From Streptomyces sp. S.PB5 (lineage in GTDB: Bacteria > Actinomycetota > Actinomycetes > Streptomycetales > Streptomycetaceae), in NCBI RefSeq assembly GCF_030403745.1, contig NZ_JAQMWP010000013.1, positions 124,001 to 188,000 on the forward strand: a stretch of DNA of 64,000 nucleotides, in the 5' to 3' direction. The notes beneath the pieces were generated by a model. It had not been told where the DNA came from, did not search any database, and worked only from the letters and a program-made list of their open reading frames with translations. Shown here piece after piece: positions 59,885 through 64,000 of this stretch. Every line of letters starts with the position of its first letter. Within the stretch, counting starts at the first letter, position 1. The translations under genes and the position numbers were made by a program.

Positions 59885-60029
59885 GGGCGAGGTACCTCCC
59901 GAAGGGTGCTGGTTTCCCTCCCCTCCAGTACGGCGGGGTGCGGGCGGGCGTTCAGTGCCTGTCAGCGCCTGTCAGTTCCTGTCAGTGCCTTCTGGAACCT
60001 CCCGCCCCGGTGAGGCACTCTTTTCCCTC

Positions 60030-62012
60030 GTGGCGAGCGTTCCGAATCAGGGTCAGGCGGGGAACAGCGCCGCACACATGGTGGTGTGCGGGGACGACGG
60101 GCTCGCGCATCGGCTGGCCGCCGAGTTGCGGGGGGTGTACGGGGAGCAGGTGACGCTGGTCGTGCCCGCCTCCGAACGGACCGTGCGGACGCCGGTGGTG
60201 GGGCGGGCGCGGGCGGCCTCCGCGGCGTTGCTGGGCCGGGTGGACCGGGTGGTCAGTGCCGCTGCCGGACGGGCGGTGGTGAGTGAACCGGCCGGTGGTG
60301 AGCGGACGTTGGAGGCCGCCGAGGCGAGCGAGGCGGTGCTGGCCGAGGCGGGGGTGGAGCGGGCCGCGGCGCTGGCGCTCGTCTATGACGACGACGAGAC
60401 CAATATCCGCGCCGCCCTGATCGCCCGTCGGATCAATCCTCGGCTGCGGCTGGTGCTTCGCCTCTACAACCGGCGGTTGGGGGCACACATCGAGGAACTC
60501 CTCGATCAGGCCTCCGCGTTGGCGTCCGGCGGCGAGGGTGCGGGTGCGGGAGCGGGCGGTTCCGGGGTCGACGCCTCTACGACCGTGCTGTCCGACGCCG
60601 ACACCGCCGCGCCGGCGCTGGTGGCCAGTGCCGTCGCCGGGACCAGCAAGGTCGTACAGACCGACGGATTGTTGCTGCGGGCGGTGGAGCGGCCGCCGGT
60701 GGGAGGCTCGGGGGCGGTGGGTGGTGCCGCCGGGCTGGCCACCCTGGCGTTGCTGTCCCCTTCCGGGAACGGGACGGGCGGGCCCGACGGGGCCGAACCG
60801 GGTGCAGCCGAGCAGGGGCCCGAGCTGTTGCCGGATGCGGCGGCCGTGCGGGACGCGGACGGGCGCGGGACTTTGGTGCTGGAGCAGGTGTCGTACGCGG
60901 GGCCCTCGGTGCCTTCGGGGCGGGGTGGGGTCGTGCCGCCGTTCGCCTCCTTGTTCTCGCGGCGGCTTCGGTGGTCGTTGGCGGGGCTGGTGGGGTGTGT
61001 GGCCGCGCTGGCCGTCGCGCTGTCGGTGGTCACCGGGGATCATCCGCTCTACGCCACGTACGAGGTGCTGCTCGATCTCTTCGCGATCAACGATCCCGCG
61101 CTCAATCAGCCTCTCGGCCGGCAGATTCTCCAACTCCTCGCCGGGCTCGTGGGATTGCTGCTGCTGCCGGTGCTGCTTGCCGCCGTACTCGAGGGGCTCG
61201 GGACCTTCCGGAGCGCGTCCGCGTTGCGCAAACCGCCTCGGGGGCTGGGTGGGCATGTCGTCCTCCTCGGGCTGGGCAAGATCGGGACCAGGGTGCTGAC
61301 CCGGTTGCGGGAGCTTCATATTCCTGTCGTGTGCGTCGAGTCCGATCCCGAGGCCCGGGGGCTGGCGACCGCTCGGCGGCTGCGGGTGCCCGTGGTGCTC
61401 GGGGATGTCACTCAGGAAGGGGTGCTGGAGGCCGCCAAGATTCATCGGGCGCATGCACTGCTGGCTGTGACCAGCGCGGATACGACGAATCTGGAGGCCG
61501 TGCTGTACGCGCGGTCCGTGCGGGCCGATCTTCGGGTCGTGCTGCGGCTGTACGACGACGACTTCGCGACCGCCGTGTACCGGACGCTGCGGGCCGCTCA
61601 TCCGCAGGCCTCCACACGGAGTCGGAGTGTGTCCCATCTGGCTGCGCCCGCGTTCGCCGGAGCGATGATGGGGCGGCAGATCCTGGGGGCGATTCCTGTG
61701 GAGCGGCGGGTGCTGCTGTTCGCGGCGCTTGAGGTGGCCGGGCACCCGGAGCTGGAGGGGAAGACGGTCGGGGAGGCGTTCCGGGCGGGGGCGTGGCGGG
61801 TGCTGGCGCTGGACACGGCCGCGTCCGGCGGGACGCCTGCCGTGGAGGAGGCTTACGAGGAGGCGGGGCAGGCCGGGGGGTCCGGGTTGGTCTGGGACCT
61901 GCCCGACACCTATGTCCTGAAGGGCGAGGACCGGGTGGTGCTCGCGGCCACGCGGAGGGGTCTGGCGGAGTTGCTGGGGAGGCGGCGGGCCCGGGAGCGG
62001 ACGGGGACTTGA
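60030..62012 (+). CDS. TrkA/RCK-type NAD-binding membrane protein
   Basis: 660 residues from GTG 60030; the frame is open further upstream with no better start. A first Rossmann/RCK unit lies at ~residues 20-170 (MVVCGDDGLAHRLAAEL; degenerate nucleotide loop). A low-complexity linker and two membrane segments (LAGLVGCVAALAVALSVVTG and ILQLLAGLVGLLLLPVLLAA) follow. The second RCK unit is intact: HVVLLGLGKIGTRVLTRL. It resembles Castor/Pollux-like or TrkA-linked potassium channels, but the TVGYG-type selectivity filter is not visible between the two helices. The transported ion is uncertain. Confidence 0.8.
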   Translation: MASVPNQGQAGNSAAHMVVCGDDGLAHRLAAELRGVYGEQVTLVVPASERTVRTPVVGRARAASAALLGRVDRVVSAAAGRAVVSEPAGGERTLEAAEASEAVLAEAGVERAAALALVYDDDETNIRAALIARRINPRLRLVLRLYNRRLGAHIEELLDQASALASGGEGAGAGAGGSGVDASTTVLSDADTAAPALVASAVAGTSKVVQTDGLLLRAVERPPVGGSGAVGGAAGLATLALLSPSGNGTGGPDGAEPGAAEQGPELLPDAAAVRDADGRGTLVLEQVSYAGPSVPSGRGGVVPPFASLFSRRLRWSLAGLVGCVAALAVALSVVTGDHPLYATYEVLLDLFAINDPALNQPLGRQILQLLAGLVGLLLLPVLLAAVLEGLGTFRSASALRKPPRGLGGHVVLLGLGKIGTRVLTRLRELHIPVVCVESDPEARGLATARRLRVPVVLGDVTQEGVLEAAKIHRAHALLAVTSADTTNLEAVLYARSVRADLRVVLRLYDDDFATAVYRTLRAAHPQASTRSRSVSHLAAPAFAGAMMGRQILGAIPVERRVLLFAALEVAGHPELEGKTVGEAFRAGAWRVLALDTAASGGTPAVEEAYEEAGQAGGSGLVWDLPDTYVLKGEDRVVLAATRRGLAELLGRRRARERTGT

Positions 62013-62142
62013 GCGGGGCGGGGACTTGAGCGGGGCGGGGTGCCCGTCGGGTGGGGTGTGCGTTGTCCGGGGACGAGTGGTTGCCCGGGGCGCAGGCTAG
62101 GTGGGTGGGCGCAGGCGGGCTTCGCTCGCCCTCGACGAGAGC

Positions 62143-62166
62143 GAGCGGGCGCGAGCGCGCCCGCTC
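62143..62166. terminator. Hairpin between convergent genes
   Basis: A perfect 10-bp stem (62143-62152 with 62157-62166) and the loop GAGC, between the TrkA-type gene and the S9 peptidase gene. Confidence 0.75.
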
Positions 62167-62175
62167 CGCCCGTGG

Positions 62176-63999
62176 CTAGTTCGTCGTCGGCAGGTGCCTT
62201 GCCGCGAAGTCCAGTTCCAGTCTGACCTGCTTGATGCGTTCGTCGACCACCAAGGAGCCGTGACCGGCGTCGTAGCGGTAGACCTCGTGGGGTGCGGACC
62301 TGGTTTCGAGGCGCTTGACGTAGTTGTCGATCTGGCGGATGGGGCAGCGGGGGTCGTTGACCCCGGCCGAGATGTAGACGGGGGCCCTGACCTCGTCGAC
62401 GTAGGTCAGGGGCGAGGACGCCTCGAAGCGTTCGGGGACTTCCTCCGGGGTGCCGCCCAGGAGGGTGCGGTCCATGGCCTTCAAGGCTTCCATCTCGTCG
62501 TGGTACGCCGTGACGTAGTCGGCCACCGGGACCGCCGCGATGCCCAGGGTCCAGGAGTGCGGCTGGGTCCCCAGGCCCAGGAGGGTGAGGTAGCCGCCCC
62601 AGGAGCCGCCCGTCAGGATCAGGCGGGCCGGGTCTGCCAGGCCCGAGCTCACCGCCCATTCGCGCACGGCCGCGATGTCCTCCAGCTCGATCAGGCCCAC
62701 CCGATGCTTCAGGGCGTCCGTCCAGGCTCGGCCGTAGCCCGTGGAGCCCCGGTAGTTGACTCTGACGACCGCGTATCCGTGGTCCACCCAGGCCGCCGGG
62801 CCCGCCGCGAAGGCGTCGCTGTCGTGCCAGGTCGGGCCGCCGTGGATGTCGAAGACCGTCGGGAGGGGGCCGGAGGCGCCCTTCGGCTTCTGGACCAGGG
62901 CGTGGATGCGGCCGCCCGGGCCCTCCACCCAGATGTCCTCCACCGGGACCGAGCCGGGGGACTTCATGCCCGGCGGGTCGAGGACGACCTGGCCCGTGGT
63001 CGAGCGGACCGTCGAGGGTTCCGCGGCCGAGGACCACAGGTACTCCACGCTGCCGTCGGGGCGGGCGGTCGCGCCCGAGACCGAGCCGGGGGGAGTCGGG
63101 ATCCTGACCAGCTCCCGGGTCGTCAGGTCGTAGCGGAAGAGTTCGCTGCGCGCCTCGAAGCTGTGGGCGATGAGCAGGCCCGTGCCGTCCGGGTACCACT
63201 CGGCGCTCACATCGCCCGGGAGGTCCAGGGCCAGGTCCGTCTCCTCGCCCGTGGACACGTCCCACACCAACGGCTCCCAGCGGCCTCGGCGCTGGTGGCC
63301 GATGAGGAGACGGGGGTCGCCGTCGACCGGGGCGAAGCCCAGGACCTCCAGGCCCAGCTCCTCCGTGCCCTCCTTGGTGTCGTCGAGCTCGGCGACCGCG
63401 GTGCCGTCGGGGCGGACCACGCGCAGGGCCGAGTGCATCGCGTCGCCGTGCTCGGTGTGCTCCAGGGCGATCAGCGTGCCGTCGTGGGAGAGGTCACCGA
63501 CGCCGGCGGACTCGCGGTGGCGGTAGATCTCCACGGGCGCCTCGCCGGTGCGGGCGACATAGATCGTCGTACCGTCCTCGTCCGTGGAACGGCCCACCAC
63601 CGCGGTGCGGCCGTCTCTGCCCAGGGCCAGGCCCGCCGGGTACGAGGCGTCCAGGCCGGGGGCCGCCAGCTCGTCCTCGCCGCCTTCGAAGGGCTGGCGG
63701 CGCCAGACACCGAACTCGTCGCCGTCCTTGTCGTCGAACCACCAGATCCAGGCGCCGTCCGGGGAGAGCACGCCGTCCGTCGTGCCGTTCGGCCGGTTGG
63801 TGACCTGGCGTTGCTCGTCCTTGGCGCGGTCCCAGGCGTACAGCTCGTACGTCCCCGTCGCGTTCGACACGAACAGGGAGCGGTCCGGTGCGTCCTCCGC
63901 CCAGTCCGGCAGGGACACCCGGGGCGCCCGGAAGCGCTTCTCCCAGTCCGGCATCGACTCGTTCTGCTCGGGCGAGACGGACTCGTTGCTCTCAGTCAT
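62176..63999 (-). CDS. S9-family serine peptidase (prolyl-oligopeptidase type)
   Basis: 607 residues, complete, with ATG at the window edge. The N-terminal ~340 residues form a beta-propeller (repeats such as GTYELYAWDRAKDEQRQVT). The C-terminal alpha/beta-hydrolase domain has Ser in LTGGSWGGYLTLLG, Asp in SAGVNDPRCPIRQ and His in DAGHGSLV. The HGGPTWHD strand is typical of the acylaminoacyl-peptidase branch. It likely removes dipeptides or acylated residues from small peptides in the cytoplasm; no signal peptide is present. Confidence 0.94.
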   Translation of the reverse strand: MTESNESVSPEQNESMPDWEKRFRAPRVSLPDWAEDAPDRSLFVSNATGTYELYAWDRAKDEQRQVTNRPNGTTDGVLSPDGAWIWWFDDKDGDEFGVWRRQPFEGGEDELAAPGLDASYPAGLALGRDGRTAVVGRSTDEDGTTIYVARTGEAPVEIYRHRESAGVGDLSHDGTLIALEHTEHGDAMHSALRVVRPDGTAVAELDDTKEGTEELGLEVLGFAPVDGDPRLLIGHQRRGRWEPLVWDVSTGEETDLALDLPGDVSAEWYPDGTGLLIAHSFEARSELFRYDLTTRELVRIPTPPGSVSGATARPDGSVEYLWSSAAEPSTVRSTTGQVVLDPPGMKSPGSVPVEDIWVEGPGGRIHALVQKPKGASGPLPTVFDIHGGPTWHDSDAFAAGPAAWVDHGYAVVRVNYRGSTGYGRAWTDALKHRVGLIELEDIAAVREWAVSSGLADPARLILTGGSWGGYLTLLGLGTQPHSWTLGIAAVPVADYVTAYHDEMEALKAMDRTLLGGTPEEVPERFEASSPLTYVDEVRAPVYISAGVNDPRCPIRQIDNYVKRLETRSAPHEVYRYDAGHGSLVVDERIKQVRLELDFAARHLPTTN

Positions 64000-64000
64000 G

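Overview
The window is a high-GC actinobacterial chromosome segment, almost certainly Streptomyces. GC is near 70% with strongly G/C-biased third codon positions, and several genes are landmarks of Streptomyces biology: bldG with its anti-sigma partner, wblA, the crp gene, a K+-independent proton pyrophosphatase and an actinobacterial 'helicase/secretion' Tad cluster. From memory, the order methyltransferase - lipoprotein - hppA - apgA - bldG - helicase - tad genes - acsA - nhaA - nth - crp - wblA - penicillin-binding protein matches the S. coelicolor SCO3545-SCO3580 interval (bldG = SCO3549, crp = SCO3571, wblA = SCO3579). The left and middle parts are therefore conserved core chromosome.

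Layout. 1-14 kb: methyltransferase (cut by the window edge), lipoprotein, hppA, the apgA-bldG developmental switch, a divergent DEAH-type helicase, then a tightly overlapping minus-strand Tad operon (CpaE/Ssd-like, TadA, TadB, TadC, a Flp-pilin-like protein and two TadE/TadG-like proteins). 14-30 kb: housekeeping and stress genes, including a HAD phosphatase, a Fic-like protein, a ParA/CooC-like ATPase, a deacetylase-like lipoprotein, a SulP transporter fused to a carbonic anhydrase, an ECF sigma/membrane-partner pair, acetyl-CoA synthetase, NhaA, a holin-like protein, an alpha/beta hydrolase and a MarP-like protease. 30-45.5 kb: two NUDIX hydrolases, endonuclease III, Crp, a nucleotidyltransferase, an MBL hydrolase, RidA with a DUF4177 partner, paired ArsA/Get3-like ATPases next to wblA, a class A penicillin-binding protein, a GatB/YqeY protein, a metallophosphoesterase and a Pr6Pr membrane protein.

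45.5-53.0 kb is a roughly 7.5-kb integrative element in the 3' half of tRNA-Pro(CGG). It is bounded by a perfect 45-bp direct repeat (45574-45618 and 52986-53030). It carries a tyrosine integrase, an excisionase-like protein, an array of 9-bp GTAGCGGA-type repeats, a DUF3631-type ATPase and a small Cys-rich protein. It then carries cargo of visibly lower GC: a SLATT-type membrane protein, a DUF1863/ThsB-like TIR protein and a 2-deoxyribosyltransferase-like protein in one apparent operon, followed by a zinc-ribbon/TIR protein. This cargo is the best candidate for an undescribed system: a nucleotide-signalled, membrane-effector, abortive-infection-like defence module on a small satellite-like island. 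A second 21-bp direct repeat lies just inside both ends.

53-64 kb: an accessory region rich in gene debris (HNH, PIN, LLM oxidoreductase and LanC-like cyclase fragments), a LuxR-type regulator, a flavodoxin-fold quinone reductase with a divergent XRE regulator, a DUF1980/permease pair, a TrkA/RCK-type membrane protein and an S9 peptidase. Many genes overlap by ATGA/GTGA and are probably translationally coupled. At least five genes have a -10-like hexamer 6-8 nt before the start codon, suggesting leaderless transcripts. All annotation is by eye from the sequence; no database search was run.
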